A stretch of DNA of 64,000 nucleotides from CAVSDF01 sp963726715 (GCA_963726715.1 CAVSDF010000013.1:82754-146753); one strand, 5' to 3'. Counted from the stretch's first letter, positions 1 through 12,102 are shown. Program-made: numbers and translations. Notes: generated by a model from the sequence alone, not told the origin.

Positions 1-2
1 CG

Positions 3-866
3 GGCCTTGCCGCCCTCCGCGCCCGTGGCCTCGATGTGCGGACGATCCGCGAGACGCTCGCCCCAGACGGCTACCACGCCGGTCCCGACGACGAGCGCCT
101 CGCCGAGTTCAACGCGGCCCTCCGCGACCCCGACGCCGACGCCATCGTCTGCGCGAGGGGCGGCGTCGGCGCGCTCCGCCTCCTCGACGGCCTCGACTAC
201 GACGCCGCGCGGCGCCATCCCAAGCTTCTGATCGGCTACTCCGACATCACCGCTCTCCACCTCGCCCTCTACGCCCGCGCCGGGTGGCGCGGCCTGTCGG
301 GGCCGATGGTCGCCGTCGAGTGGGCCGAGGGGACGGAGAACGCGCACGACGCGGCCTCCGAAGCCCTCTTCTGGCACCTCGCACGCGGCGGCGTCGTGGA
401 CGACCTGACGGGGCCGATGGGCGAGCGGCTGACCGGCGTCGTCTCGGGTGAGGCCGAGGGGGTACTCCTCGGCGGCAACCTGTCGCTCGTGGCGCGGCTC
501 GTCGGCACGCCGTACCTGCCCGATCTGCGCGGCGCGATCCTGTTTCTCGAAGAGGTCGGCGAGGAGCCGTACCGCCTCGACGGCCTTCTCGCGCAGCTCC
601 ACCTCGCGGGCATCCTCGACGGCCTCGGCGGCCTCGTCCTCGGCAGCATCACCGACGGCGCGCCGACGCAGACGCACTTCTTGACGCAAGACGCCGTCGT
701 CGCGCACTACACCGAGCGCCTCGCCTGCCCCGTCGCCACCGGCCTCGCCTACGGACACCATCCGTCGAAGAACACGATGCCCATCGGCGTCCGCGCCCGG
801 CTGACGGCCGACGCAGGCGGCGCGGCGCGGCTGTCGATCCTGCAGCCGGTGACGCGGCCGCTCTGA
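3..866 (+). CDS. LD-carboxypeptidase, S66 family (5' end outside window)
   Basis: Serine peptidase of the S66 family, whose members cut the L,D bond before the terminal D-alanine of recycled muropeptides in the cytoplasm. The reading frame is open from the first complete codon at 3, so the start lies upstream of the window. Visible family landmarks are the nucleophile region GYSDIT (about residue 76 of the fragment), the acidic motif LFLEEVGEEPYRLD around the expected catalytic Glu, and YGHHPSKNTMPIG containing the expected catalytic His. The C-terminus is complete and the purN start follows 12 bases after the stop, suggesting co-transcription. Microcin-C-resistance MccF-like proteins share the fold, but a general muropeptide role is more likely here. 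Confidence 0.9.
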   Translation, partial: GLAALRARGLDVRTIRETLAPDGYHAGPDDERLAEFNAALRDPDADAIVCARGGVGALRLLDGLDYDAARRHPKLLIGYSDITALHLALYARAGWRGLSGPMVAVEWAEGTENAHDAASEALFWHLARGGVVDDLTGPMGERLTGVVSGEAEGVLLGGNLSLVARLVGTPYLPDLRGAILFLEEVGEEPYRLDGLLAQLHLAGILDGLGGLVLGSITDGAPTQTHFLTQDAVVAHYTERLACPVATGLAYGHHPSKNTMPIGVRARLTADAGGAARLSILQPVTRPL

Positions 867-878
867 CCTCACGTTCCG

Positions 879-1475
879 ATGCCCTCCGCCCCGCTCCGCC
901 TCGCCGTCTTCGCCTCCGGCGGCGGCTCCAACCTCGGCGCCCTCCTCGACGCCATCCGCGCCGGAACGGTCGACGCGGCCGTCACCGTCGTCGTCACCGA
1001 CCGCGGCGGCATCGGCGCCATCGACCGGGCCATCGCGGCGGGCATCGACGTGCGGACCGTCGTGCCGTCGGCGTACCCGTCGGAGCGTGAACTCGCCGAT
1101 GCCCTCCTGTCGGTGCTGCGGGCGGCGCGGGCCGAGGCGGTCGTGCTCGCCGGCTACCTGCGGAGGATTCCGGCAGCGGTCGTGGCCGCCTACGACGGGC
1201 GGATCGTGAACGTGCATCCGGCGCTGCTGCCGGATTTCGGGGGCGTGGGGATGTACGGGCGGCACGTCCACGCCGCCGTCCTCGCGTCCGGAGCGACGGA
1301 GAGCGGCTGCACCGTCCACCTCGTCGACGCCGAGTACGACCGCGGGCCGATCCTCGCGCAGGTCCGCGTGCCGGTGATGGACGGCGACACGCCCGAGACG
1401 CTCGCCGCGCGCGTCCTCGCCGAAGAACACCGCCTGCTCCCCATCGTCGTCGCCACGCTCGCCCGCGAGCGGTGA
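879..1475 (+). CDS. purN: phosphoribosylglycinamide formyltransferase PurN
   Basis: Transfers the formyl group of 10-formyl-tetrahydrofolate to GAR, the third step of de novo purine synthesis, in the cytosol. 198 residues, close to the usual size. The N-terminal phosphate-binding loop FASGGGSNLGAL, the folate-site motif NVHPALLPDFGGVGMYG with its catalytic His, and GCTVHLVDAEYDRGPI with the conserved Asp are all present. The ATG at 879 follows the preceding stop by 12 bases. Another purine gene, purH, lies 1.1 kb downstream with a NYN-domain gene in between, so purine genes are clustered but not contiguous. Confidence 0.95.
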   Translation: MPSAPLRLAVFASGGGSNLGALLDAIRAGTVDAAVTVVVTDRGGIGAIDRAIAAGIDVRTVVPSAYPSERELADALLSVLRAARAEAVVLAGYLRRIPAAVVAAYDGRIVNVHPALLPDFGGVGMYGRHVHAAVLASGATESGCTVHLVDAEYDRGPILAQVRVPVMDGDTPETLAARVLAEEHRLLPIVVATLARER

Positions 1476-1798
1476 CGCGGGATGGTGAGAGAGTGGGTTG
1501 GTGAGGGTGGAGCGGCACGGATGGGGCCGATGTCGCCCTGAACGGCAGCCTGAGATGTCTTCCGACGCATCCGAGGAGATCGGTGGAGATCGGTTCGTCC
1601 GAGCCGACCGCCACTCACCACCTCACCATCCCCCAACCCGGACCCGTCGCTGCGACCGTCGGCGCGTCCCGCGCGTACGATGGGCGGCGGTGCCTCCGCT
1701 CTGCCCCTCCTCCGGCATCCTCGCCCTTCGCTTTCGTGCCCATCACCGCCCTGCGCCCGCCCCAGCGGCGCCGCAAACCGACCGACTCCGCCGCCCTG
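1476..1798 (+). repeat. spacer with low-complexity inverted arms
   Basis: A 323-base gap without a convincing gene. Just after the purN stop there is a G-rich tract (GGGATGGTGAGAGAGTGGG, from 1480). A roughly complementary C/A-rich tract lies at 1611-1633 (CTCACCACCTCACCATCCCC). Together they could fold as a long imperfect hairpin. The same arrangement, G/T-rich after a stop and C/A-rich before the next start, recurs in other spacers of the window. Confidence 0.5.
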
Positions 1799-2446
1799 AT
1801 GCCCCTCGATTCGCCCGCCTCGCCGTCGCCCCTTCCACCGGCCCCCGCCCCGTCGCCCGCGGAGCGTTCTGCCGAGGCCGACGCGCCCGCGCGCCCGCAC
1901 TACCTGCTCGTCGACGGCGAGAACATCGACACCGTGCTCGGCAACACGCTCCTCGGCGGCAAGCCGACGCCGCAGCAGCGTCCGCAGTGGGACCAGGTGC
2001 GGACGTTCCTCGAGTCGACGTTCGGCACGCCCTTTCGGATGCTCTTCTTCCTGCACTACCGCGGCCCGGTGCAGCACGCGTTCATCCAGGCGATCACCGC
2101 CATCGGCTACCGCCCGGTCCTCCTGACCGGCCCCGACGACGTGAAGGTCGTCGACGAGGCGATCATCCGCACCCTCGGCGTGCTCGTGACCGACACCGAC
2201 GCGTCGAGCACGGTCGTGCTCGCGAGCCACGACGGGATGGACTTCGCCGAGCCGCTGCGCCCGCTCACCGGCGGCGCCCGGCGCGTGGCGCTGCTCGGCT
2301 TCGAGGAGTGCATGAGCGAGCGCTTCCGCGTACTCGACGGCGTCGAGATCTTCGACCTCGAATACGACGCCCACGCCTTCAAGGTCGAACTCCCGCGCCT
2401 GCGCCCGACCGACATCGCGGACTTCGACCCGCGCCGGTACCTGTGA
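1799..2446 (+). CDS. NYN-domain (PIN-like) putative ribonuclease
   Basis: 215 residues from the ATG at 1799. In-frame codons further upstream give a low-complexity Pro/Arg extension and are unlikely to be coding. NYN domains are PIN-like metal-dependent nucleases acting on RNA. The hallmark DGENID (about residue 38), a middle acidic patch around VKVVDEAII, and the ASHDGMDF motif match the three acidic clusters of the fold. No second domain is evident beyond a Pro-rich N-terminal tail. The substrate is unknown. It sits between purN and purH without an obvious functional link. A second, different NYN protein is encoded at 9447-10355. Confidence 0.7.
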   Translation: MPLDSPASPSPLPPAPAPSPAERSAEADAPARPHYLLVDGENIDTVLGNTLLGGKPTPQQRPQWDQVRTFLESTFGTPFRMLFFLHYRGPVQHAFIQAITAIGYRPVLLTGPDDVKVVDEAIIRTLGVLVTDTDASSTVVLASHDGMDFAEPLRPLTGGARRVALLGFEECMSERFRVLDGVEIFDLEYDAHAFKVELPRLRPTDIADFDPRRYL

Positions 2447-2626
2447 TTTTGGGGGTGTGTTTGGGGAATTGGGGATGGGGCATTGGGCTGCACGCCCGGC
2501 GCACGCCGGTCTGGTAACGCTGCGGTCATCCCGGCTTCACGGGAAGCGGTGGCGGCGGGGGGCCGAGGCGGGCGGGCGATGGGCGAACTTGCGGGAGTCG
2601 TCCCTCCCTCGTCACCGTCCCCACCG

Positions 2627-4320
<1,694 letters not shown>

Positions 4321-4354
4321 CGCGGCGCGGGGGACGGGCGCAAAGGCGGTAGCG

Positions 4355-4373
4355 GGCACGATCATATCGTGCC
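4355..4373. repeat. variable-core palindrome
   Basis: GGCACGATCATATCGTGCC is a near-perfect palindrome in the purH-mreB spacer. It shares its GCACGAT arm with the longer element at 56578-56605 and belongs to the same family of short intergenic palindromes. Confidence 0.6.
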
Positions 4374-4503
4374 TCAACGTCGCATTGCCACGGTCGGTGG
4401 CAGGCGGGCGGGCATGGCGCATCCCCTTGTCCCCACGGGCAACGATGGGGCGACGGGGGCGCATCTGCGCGAAATGCGCGGCGGGGGCACGGGCGGGGCG
4501 CCG

Positions 4504-4510
4504 TACCTTG
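4504..4510 (+). promoter_or_regulatory. putative -7 promoter element of mreB
   Basis: TACCTTG, 53 bases before the mreB start, matches the TAnnTTG word seen before several other genes in this window and resembles the Bacteroidota -7 consensus TAnnTTTG. No clear -33 TTG is visible at the right distance. Confidence 0.4.
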
Positions 4511-4563
4511 GCGAACTCTCTCGCCCGTCCCGATTCCTCTCGCCACCGGCATTTTCACTCTGA

Positions 4564-5574
<1,011 letters not shown>

Positions 5575-5889
5575 GAGCTTGGGGTTGGTGGGGGTGATGT
5601 GGGGGCCACCCCGGTACCGAAAACCGCCCCCCTTGAGGGGGCTCCCCGCCGCAGGCGGGATGGGGGTGTGCAGCGGTCCATACGTCCACCGAATGTCTGA
5701 ACCGGCAGAGGCTACACCCTCCGGCCTTTCAGGCCCCCTCCCTCAAGGGAGGGGGTTGCCACGCAGCCTCCAAGCCGGACGAAGCCGCCGTACGTCAGCC
5801 CCGCGCCGACGCTCCACGACCCACAACCAACGACCCACTCAGCGCTACGGCGCTGACGCCCTGCCCTCTCGCTCGCCTTCCGCACGCCG
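5575..5889. repeat. mreB-mreC spacer packed with inverted repeats
   Basis: A 315-base non-coding gap. It contains CCCCCTTGAGGGGG (about 5628-5642) and CCCGCCGCAGGCGGG (about 5645-5659). Further on are GGCCTTTCAGGCC (about 5719-5732) and CCCTCCCTCAAGGGAGGG (about 5735-5755). These are self-complementary words typical of dispersed palindromic repeats. A C/A-rich tract ACCCACAACCAACGACCCAC at about 5819-5838 precedes mreC. No open reading frame here has support. Confidence 0.6.
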
Positions 5890-6720
5890 ATGCAGTACCG
5901 CTTCTGGGACCGCGCGAAAGACTGGGTGACGCTCGGCGCGTGCCTCGTCGTGAGCCTCGGCGTGCTCCTCGCGCGCAACGAACCGGCGGTCAAGAGCCTG
6001 CGGCGGTCGGCGCTCGCGGCCACGAGCGGCGTCGAGGCCCGGATCTCCGGCGTCGGGCAGTACCTGCGGGCGCTCGACGAGAACGAGCGGCTGCGGCGCG
6101 AGACGATCACGCTCGCCGTCGAGGCCGCGCGGGCGCGCGACGCCGTCGCCGAGAACGACCGCCTGCGCCGACTGCTCGCCTTCCGCGACACGCTCGCCAC
6201 ACCGCTCGTGGCCGTCCGCATCGTCTCGAAGGGGCTGGGAGAGCAGCAGAACTACTTCACCATCGACGCGGGCACCGAGAACGGCGTGCACGACGGGATG
6301 CCGGTCGTCGACGAGCGCGGCATCCTCGGGCGCGTCGTGCTGGCGAGCGGGCGCTACGCCCGCGTGATGCCGTACCTCAACACCGATTTCCGCGTTCAGG
6401 CGCGCTTGCAGCCCGGCGGCGCCGAGGGCGTCATCAAGTGGGACGGCGCCGCGGGCGACCGCCTGACGCTCGATTTCGTGCCGCGCACGACCCTCGTCAC
6501 GGTGGGGATGGAGGTCGTGACGAGCGGCGGCACCGGCGTCTTCCCGGCGGGCTTCCGCATCGGAACGGTCGTCGAGGCGCAGGCGCGCGCCGGGCGCAAC
6601 GCCCTCGACATTCTCGTTCGCCCCGCCTCGCCGCTCGGCGAGGCCACCCACGCCGTCGTCCTGTTGTCGCTCCCCGACAGCGCCCGCACCGCCCTCGAAG
6701 CCGCACCTGCGGTCCGGTGA
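5890..6720 (+). CDS. mreC: rod-shape-determining protein MreC
   Basis: 276 residues. MreC is a bitopic membrane protein whose periplasmic part scaffolds the elongasome and connects MreB filaments with the peptidoglycan synthases. A transmembrane helix spans about residues 14-30 (VTLGACLVVSLGVLLA). A coiled coil follows at about 55-100, with repeated ENERLRRE and ENDRLRRLLAF motifs. Two beta-barrel subdomains complete it (VVDERGILGRVVLASG, VTSGGTGVFPAGFRIGTV). Start and stop are clean. It is the only mre gene downstream of mreB here. Confidence 0.95.
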   Translation: MQYRFWDRAKDWVTLGACLVVSLGVLLARNEPAVKSLRRSALAATSGVEARISGVGQYLRALDENERLRRETITLAVEAARARDAVAENDRLRRLLAFRDTLATPLVAVRIVSKGLGEQQNYFTIDAGTENGVHDGMPVVDERGILGRVVLASGRYARVMPYLNTDFRVQARLQPGGAEGVIKWDGAAGDRLTLDFVPRTTLVTVGMEVVTSGGTGVFPAGFRIGTVVEAQARAGRNALDILVRPASPLGEATHAVVLLSLPDSARTALEAAPAVR

Positions 6721-7056
6721 TGGGGGGATGGAGGATCGTGCGGTGATTGGGCGGGCGGGTCTGAGGCCCGCCCCTACGGAACGCCACGCCGGAACCGGGC
6801 GTCACGCCAAGGAAGACGCCCGGCAGCGCCCACGACCATCCCTAACGGAACCTCCGGCCCCCGGCCTCGTGAATCCCGGCCCCGGCACCCCGGACGCGCG
6901 CCCACGATTCCGCCGCGTTCGAAATGCCTCCCGTGCCGGTTCGGATGCCACCTGCGGGTGGCGCCGGATGCGTGCCGCGTGTTTCTGCCTCTGTTTCCCA
7001 TCGTTTTGGTTCGACTGTCCGCCCGCCTCGGCGATGTGCCCGCCGGGTGCGCGTCC
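6721..7056. repeat. mreC-dacB spacer with GGGCGGGTC palindrome
   Basis: A 336-base spacer. The palindrome at 6753-6773 (GGGCGGGTCT / GAGGCCCGCCC) is followed by CTACGG and matches the element at 59300-59320. The rest has short inverted words (for example GGATGCCACC / GGTGGCGCCGGATGC near 6943-6972) but no gene that I can support. Confidence 0.55.
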
Positions 7057-8584
7057 GTGGCCCTGCCACGCCTTCGCCGCGCCGCGCTCGCCGCCGCGCT
7101 CGCGCTCGTCCCCACCGCGCTTGCCGCGCCCCATGCCTCGGCGCAACCTGCGAGCCTGCGCGGTCGACTCGACGCCATCTTCGACCGTCCGGCGACCGCG
7201 AATGCCTTCTGGGGCGTCTCCGTCGCCGATGCGGCGACTGGCGAGGTGCTCTACCGGCGCAACGACCGGCGCAGCTTCACGCCCGCCTCGAACGCCAAGC
7301 TCTACACGACCGCCGCCGCACTCGACCTCTTCGGCACTGCCTACCGCTTCACCACGCGCGTCTACGCCGACGGCCCGGTCGAGGGCGGGACGCTCCGCGG
7401 AAGCCTCGTCGTGCGCGGCGGCGGCGACCCGACGCTCGGCGGTGCCTACTTCGCCGAGGCCGACAAGTCCGACCGCCTCGCCCCCTTCCGCGCCTTCGCC
7501 GACAGCCTTCGCGCCCGCGGCGTCACCCGCATCGAGGGAGACATCGTCGGCGACGACGACGCCTTCGACGACCTCGCCCTCGGCAACGGGTGGGCGTGGG
7601 ACGATCTCAATTTCTACTACTCGACCGAACTCTCCGGCCTCAACGCCTACGACAACTGTGTCGATGTGACCATCACCGGCACCACGCCGGGGCAGCCCGC
7701 GCGCATCTCGTGGGAGCCGATGCAGACGAACTACGTCGGCTTCCGCAACCAGACGCTCACGCGCGGCGCGGGCACCGGCGTTCGCGAGCGCTACGACCGC
7801 GCGATGGGATCGAACGACTACGTCGCTCGCCTCCCGCGTCGGCAGCGACACGCGCGATCTGGAATGTCTCGCCGTCGCCAACCCGACGCGCTTCGCCGCC
7901 TCGATCGTGCGCGACGTGCTCGCCGCCTCGGGCATCGAGGTCACCGGCCAGCCGCGCGACGCCGACGAGAGCAGCACGCCGCCCGATTACGCCCGTATGA
8001 CGCCCGTGGCGACGTGGCAGAGTGAGCCGCTCGGGCGCATCGTCGAGGCGGTCAACAAGGAGTCGATCAACCTCTACGCCGACGTGCTCCTCAAGCTCAT
8101 CGGCACCCGGCCCGGCGGCCCGGTGGCGACCGAGGACGCGCCGATGGGAAGCCACGCCCGCGGCAGCGCCGTCGCCCGGCAGCGCGCCTGGGGGCCGATG
8201 GGGGTCGATACCGCCGCGGTCGATCTCGTCGACGGCTCGGGGCTCTCGCGGATGGACCTCATCACGCCCGCGTCTACGACCGCCCTGCTGCGCGCGATGC
8301 ACCGCCACCGCGACGCCGATGTCCGCCGCGCCTTCCGCGAGAGCCTGCCGATCGGCGGCGTCGACGGGACGCTCAAGAACCGGTTCCGTGACAGCGCCGC
8401 GCGCGGCAACGTGCGCGCCAAGACCGGCTCGCTCGGCGGCGTGTCGAGCCTCTCCGGCTACGTCACGACGCGCGGCGGGCGCGTGCTCACCTTCTCGATC
8501 CTCTGCAACAACTACACCGGCGGCTCCTCAGCCGCCCGCAGCGCCCAGGACGCCGCGGTGAACGCTCTGGCGGGGTTGCCGTAA
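7057..8584 (+). CDS. dacB: D-alanyl-D-alanine carboxypeptidase/endopeptidase, PBP4 (DacB) type, one frame break
   Basis: Periplasmic class C penicillin-binding protein that trims or cleaves peptidoglycan cross-bridges. The GTG at 7057 gives an N-terminus with a good signal peptide ending APHASAQ; longer in-frame starts exist. The SxxK motif is SNAK (in TPASNAKLY), SxN is SIN in NKESINLYADVLLK, and KTG lies in RAKTGSLGGVSSLSGYV. The frame changes near 7828: ASRVGSDTRDLECLAVANP continues the protein one base out of register. The intact product would be about 508 residues, normal for PBP4. It follows mreBC, consistent with an envelope cluster. The break is probably a one-base insertion error. 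Confidence 0.9.
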
Positions 8585-8693
8585 GGGTTGGTCGTTGGTT
8601 GTTAGTAGTTGATGGTTTATCGAATCCGATCAGCAACAGCGAAGCGAACCACCAACAACTCCCGACAGCGAAGCGAACGACAAACGATTCAAA
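8585..8693. repeat. dacB-hslV spacer with paired GTTGG / CCAAC arms
   Basis: The sequence after the dacB stop is G/T-rich (GGTTGGTCGTTGGTTGTTAG). The sequence before hslV is C/A-rich (ACCACCAACAACTCCCGAC) and holds two copies of ACAGCGAAGCGAAC. The arms are partly complementary. Similar pairs occur at 40264-40476. Confidence 0.5.
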
Positions 8694-9284
8694 ATGACCA
8701 ATCCCTACCCCATCATCCACGCCACCACCGTCGTCGGCATCCGGCACGGCGGCAAGGTCGCCCTCGGCTCCGACGGGCAGGCGACGATGGGCGCAACGGT
8801 GCTCAAACACACCGTCCAGAAGGTGCGGCGCCTCTATGGCGGCAAGCTCATCGCGGGCTTCGCCGGGGCCACCGCCGACGCGTTCACGCTCTTCGAGCGC
8901 TTCGAGGAGAAGCTGCAACAGGTCAACGGCAACACCGTGCGGGCCGCCGTCGAACTCGCCAAGGACTGGCGCACCGACCGCTATTTGCGGCGCTTGGAGG
9001 CCCTTCTGGCGGTCGCCTCGCCCGACCGCCTGCTCCTCATCTCGGGCACCGGCGACGTGATCGAACCCGACGAGCCGATCGTCGCCATCGGCTCTGGCGG
9101 ACCGTACGCACTTGCCGCAGCGCGGGCGCTCCTGAAGCACGCGCCCGACCGGTTGACGGCGCGCCAGCTCGTCGAGGAGAGCCTGCACGTGGCCGCCGAC
9201 GTGTGCATCTACACGAATCACCACCAGACGATTCTCGAACTCGACGCCTCGGAATCCGCTCCGCCTCCGATGCTCGCGGGCTGA
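8694..9284 (+). CDS. hslV: ATP-dependent protease peptidase subunit HslV
   Basis: Threonine protease subunit of the HslUV (ClpYQ) proteasome-like complex in the cytosol. 196 residues, slightly longer than the usual size. After processing, the catalytic Thr is the second residue of the conserved HATTVVG motif; GSDGQATMG and AGFAGATADAFTLFERFE are textbook family motifs. In most genomes hslU follows directly. Here a NYN-domain gene is inserted between them, with hslU starting 1.16 kb after the hslV stop. Confidence 0.96.
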   Translation: MTNPYPIIHATTVVGIRHGGKVALGSDGQATMGATVLKHTVQKVRRLYGGKLIAGFAGATADAFTLFERFEEKLQQVNGNTVRAAVELAKDWRTDRYLRRLEALLAVASPDRLLLISGTGDVIEPDEPIVAIGSGGPYALAAARALLKHAPDRLTARQLVEESLHVAADVCIYTNHHQTILELDASESAPPPMLAG

Positions 9285-9342
9285 CGGTGTCGGCGCAGTT
9301 CTGTGGACGCGCCCGCGCTCCGGCCCACAGCCGCCCCGAATG

Positions 9343-9412
9343 CGCATCGGCGATGCGTCTTTGCACGATGCCTGGCGCACATCCGCCACGCAGACGCATC
9401 GGCGATGCGTCT
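9343..9412. repeat. two tandem copies of a GACGCATCGGCGATGCGTC palindrome
   Basis: CGCATCGGCGATGCG occurs at 9343-9357 and again inside AGACGCATCGGCGATGCGTCT at 9392-9412, 35 bases apart. The second is followed by CTAC, like other palindromes in the window. Both lie just upstream of the NYN gene start. Confidence 0.7.
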
Positions 9413-9446
9413 CTACAAATCTTCACATTTCCATCTCTTTTCTCTG

Positions 9447-10355
9447 ATGCGTTCACCGTCCCGCCCTTCCTCGTCGCGCACTGCGGCGGTCTTCGTCGAT
9501 GTCGACGACCTCGTCTCGGCGCTCGGCGCTCGGCTCTCCGGCGGCACGCGGCCCGAGGCGTTCATCGCCGATGCGCTGCGGGCGCTCGCGCCGTTCATCG
9601 GACGGTCGTTCGGCGCGCGCGTCGTGTCGTCGCGCGCCTACGGCGACTTCGCCACGCTCGACGGGGGCGCCGAGATGATGCGCGGCCTCGCACAGGCGTA
9701 CGCCGAGCCGGTCTACGCCGCGCCCCGCACCGGCGAGATGTCGCTTGCGATGGACGCCGCCTGCCTGCTCCGCGAGCGTCCGGATGTCGAGGTGCTCGTC
9801 GTCGTCAGCGGCACGCGCGCATACGCGCCCCTCGCCCGCCGCGCCCGGCAGATGGGCCGCCGCGTGCTCGTGCTCACGACCGAAACGACGCGCGAGCGCG
9901 ACGATGCAGACGATGTCGTCAGCGTTTTCGACCTCGCTCCCCTCGCCGAACGGCAGGCCGAACCGCGCGCCCCGCGTGCGCCGCGCGAGGGCATCGACTA
10001 CCAGACCGTCGAGTCGGCGATGGGGCTGCGCGTGCTCGAGGTCATCGAGGAATTCTTCGGCCAGTACGACGAGGTCTACCTGACGCCGCTCCTGCGCAAG
10101 CTCACCGACGAGATCGGCGCCGACCTCGACCCGAAGGCCATGATCTCCGATTTGGAGGCCGCAGGCGCCGTTTACCTCGAGAAGCGCCGCGGCTTCCCGC
10201 ACGACTACACCGTCCTCCTCGTCGACGGCCAGCACCCCGACGTCGTCCGCGTCCGCGACCTCTTCGAGGATGAGGACGGCGACAACGACACCGCCCCCCT
10301 CCGCGTCGCCGCCGATGCGTACGACGACGATGAGGACGACGGCGACGACGCCTGA
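9447..10355 (+). CDS. NYN-domain protein with winged-helix-like C-terminus
   Basis: 302 residues from the ATG at 9447; an upstream in-frame GTG at 9303 would run through the palindromes and is unlikely. The N-terminal half is a NYN/LabA-like nuclease fold with AAVFVDVDDLVSAL at the first acidic site (FVDVDD instead of the usual FxDGxN), EMSLAMDAACLL in the middle and VLVVVSGTRAYAPLARRAR at the third. After a Pro/Arg linker, residues about 190-265 (GLRVLEVIEEFFGQYDEV, LISDLEAAG-type helix pattern) look like a winged helix similar to OST-HTH/LOTUS modules. The tail is very acidic (DDDEDDGDDA). It sits between hslV and hslU. Function unknown; an RNA-binding nuclease is an inference. Confidence 0.65.
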   Translation: MRSPSRPSSSRTAAVFVDVDDLVSALGARLSGGTRPEAFIADALRALAPFIGRSFGARVVSSRAYGDFATLDGGAEMMRGLAQAYAEPVYAAPRTGEMSLAMDAACLLRERPDVEVLVVVSGTRAYAPLARRARQMGRRVLVLTTETTRERDDADDVVSVFDLAPLAERQAEPRAPRAPREGIDYQTVESAMGLRVLEVIEEFFGQYDEVYLTPLLRKLTDEIGADLDPKAMISDLEAAGAVYLEKRRGFPHDYTVLLVDGQHPDVVRVRDLFEDEDGDNDTAPLRVAADAYDDDEDDGDDA

Positions 10356-10372
10356 GCGCTCCCCGCGTCTAG

Positions 10373-10401
10373 ACCTGACAGGTCTGGGAGACCTGTCAGG
10401 T
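10373..10401. repeat. CCTGACAGG hairpin
   Basis: ACCTGACAGGTCT and AGACCTGTCAGGT form a perfect 13-base inverted repeat around a GGG loop, between the NYN gene and hslU. Variants occur at 36771-36798 and 58524-58553. It could act as a terminator stem but has no T-run. Confidence 0.7.
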
Positions 10402-10445
10402 TCAACCCTCCGCCCCTCTCCGACCGACCGCTGCCCGAGACTCCG

Positions 10446-11958
10446 ATGAGCGAGATTCCCCCTCCGACCGATTCCGACGCGCCCGACGCCGCCGCGCCCA
10501 CCGTGCCCGCCGAGGCGAGTGCCGCCGCGCCCGTGACCGACGCTGCCGATGTGCTGGCGAGTGCCCTCACGCCGCGGCAGATCGTCGCCGCGCTCGATGC
10601 CTACGTCATCGGTCAGAAGGAGGCGAAGAAGTCGGTGGCGATCGCGCTCCGCAACCGGTGGCGCCGCCAGAACGCGCCGCCCGAGCTGCGCGACGAGATC
10701 ACGCCCGCCAACATCCTCATGATCGGGCCGACGGGCGTCGGCAAGACCGAGATCGCGCGGCGCCTCGCCCGTTTGTCCGGCGCGCCGTTCATCAAGATCG
10801 AGGCGACCAAGTTCACCGAAGTCGGCTACGTCGGGCGCGACGTCGACTCGATGATCCGCGACCTCGCCGAGCAGGCCGTGCAGATGGTGCGCGCCGAGCA
10901 GGAGGCCGCCGTGATCGAGCGCGCGAGCGTCCTCGCCGACGACCGCCTCCTCGATCTGCTCCTGCCGCCGCCCGCCGCTGCCAAACCGGCCGGGCCCGCC
11001 TTCCCGATGTTCGGCGCGAACGGTCCGCAGGGGCCGAGCGACGGCACCGAGTCCGCCGCAGTGCCCGAATCCGGCGCCCGCGCGCGGATGCGCGAGCGGT
11101 TGCAGAACGGCCAGATGGACGCCCGCGAGGTCGAGATCGAGGTCACAGGCGGCGCCAACCCGATGATGCAGCTCTTCGGCCCGTCGGGCGTGGAGGAGAT
11201 GGGCGTCAACCTGCCCGACCTCTTCGGCGGGATGGGCAAGCGTCCGAAGAAGCGCCGCGTGACCGTCGCCGAGGCGCGCGAGATCCTGAGCAAGGAGGAG
11301 GCCGGCGAAGCTCGTCGACCAGGACGCCGTGACGCGCGACGCCCTGCGCCGCGTCGAGCAGGCGGGCATCGTCTTCATCGACGAGATCGACAAGGTCGCC
11401 GCTCGCGGCGGCGGCTCCGGCCCCGACGTGAGCCGCGAGGGCGTGCAGCGCGACCTGCTGCCGCTCGTCGAGGGATCGACCGTCACGACGAAGCACGGCC
11501 CGGTGAAGACCGACCACATCCTCTTCATCGCCTCGGGCGCCTTCCACGTGTCGAAGCCGAGCGACCTGATCCCCGAGCTTCAGGGCCGCTTCCCGATCCG
11601 CGTCGAGCTGTCGAGCCTGACCGAGGCCGACTTCGTGCAGATCCTGACGACGCCGAAAAACGCGCTCCTCAAGCAGTACGCGGCGCTTCTGGCGTCGGAA
11701 GGTGTGGAGTTGACCTTCACCGACGGCGCGGTGCGCGAGATTGCGCGGCTCGCGGCGCACGTCAACGACGAGGTCGAGAACATCGGCGCCCGCCGCCTCC
11801 ACACGATTCTGACGACGCTCCTCGAAGACGTCCTCTTCGACATCCCCGGCGAGAACGGCGAGGTCCCACCCGCGTCCATCGAGATCACCGCCGACATCGT
11901 GCGCGAGCGCCTGAGCGCCATCGCCACGAACCGCGACCTGAGCCAGTACATCCTCTGA
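10446..11958 (+). CDS. hslU: ATP-dependent protease ATPase subunit HslU, one frame break
   Basis: AAA+ unfoldase that feeds substrates into HslV. The N-terminal half has TPRQIVAALDAYVIGQ, Walker A GPTGVGKTE, the pore motif GYVGRD, and the intermediate domain with a Gly/Met/Pro-rich stretch. Near 11310 the frame shifts by one: EEA then KLVDQDAVTRDALRRVEQ. From there Walker B IVFIDEIDK, the sensor region and the canonical C-terminus ending DLSQYIL are intact. Removing one G from GGCGAAGCTC restores a protein of about 503 residues. This is larger than the E. coli protein (443) because of an Ala/Pro/Thr-rich N-terminal tail and a longer I-domain. The break is probably artefactual. Confidence 0.93.
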
Positions 11959-12030
11959 CGGATGGGGAACGGGTGATTGGGGATGGGAATGCCGGATGCC
12001 CGCCGCCTCTTCGGGGCGATGATCCGGGTC

Positions 12031-12062
12031 CCGTAGAGATGCCGCGTACGTTGCCTCTACGG
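12031..12062. repeat. CCGTAGAG / CTCTACGG palindrome
   Basis: Starts CCGTAGAG and ends CTCTACGG, with a partly self-complementary core (GATGCCGCGTACGTTGC). It is a member of the variable-core palindrome family, here overlapping the putative promoter of the next gene. Confidence 0.65.
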
Positions 12063-12077
12063 CCAGCGGGTATCTTG
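12051..12077 (+). promoter_or_regulatory. putative promoter of the acetyltransferase gene
   Basis: TTG at 12051-12053, then 17 bases, then TATCTTG at 12071-12077. Spacing and sequence resemble a Bacteroidota -33 TTG / -7 TAnnTTTG promoter. The start codon follows 25 bases later. Confidence 0.5.
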
Positions 12078-12102
12078 AGGCGCACCCTGTCCTGCGCCGC
12101 CG

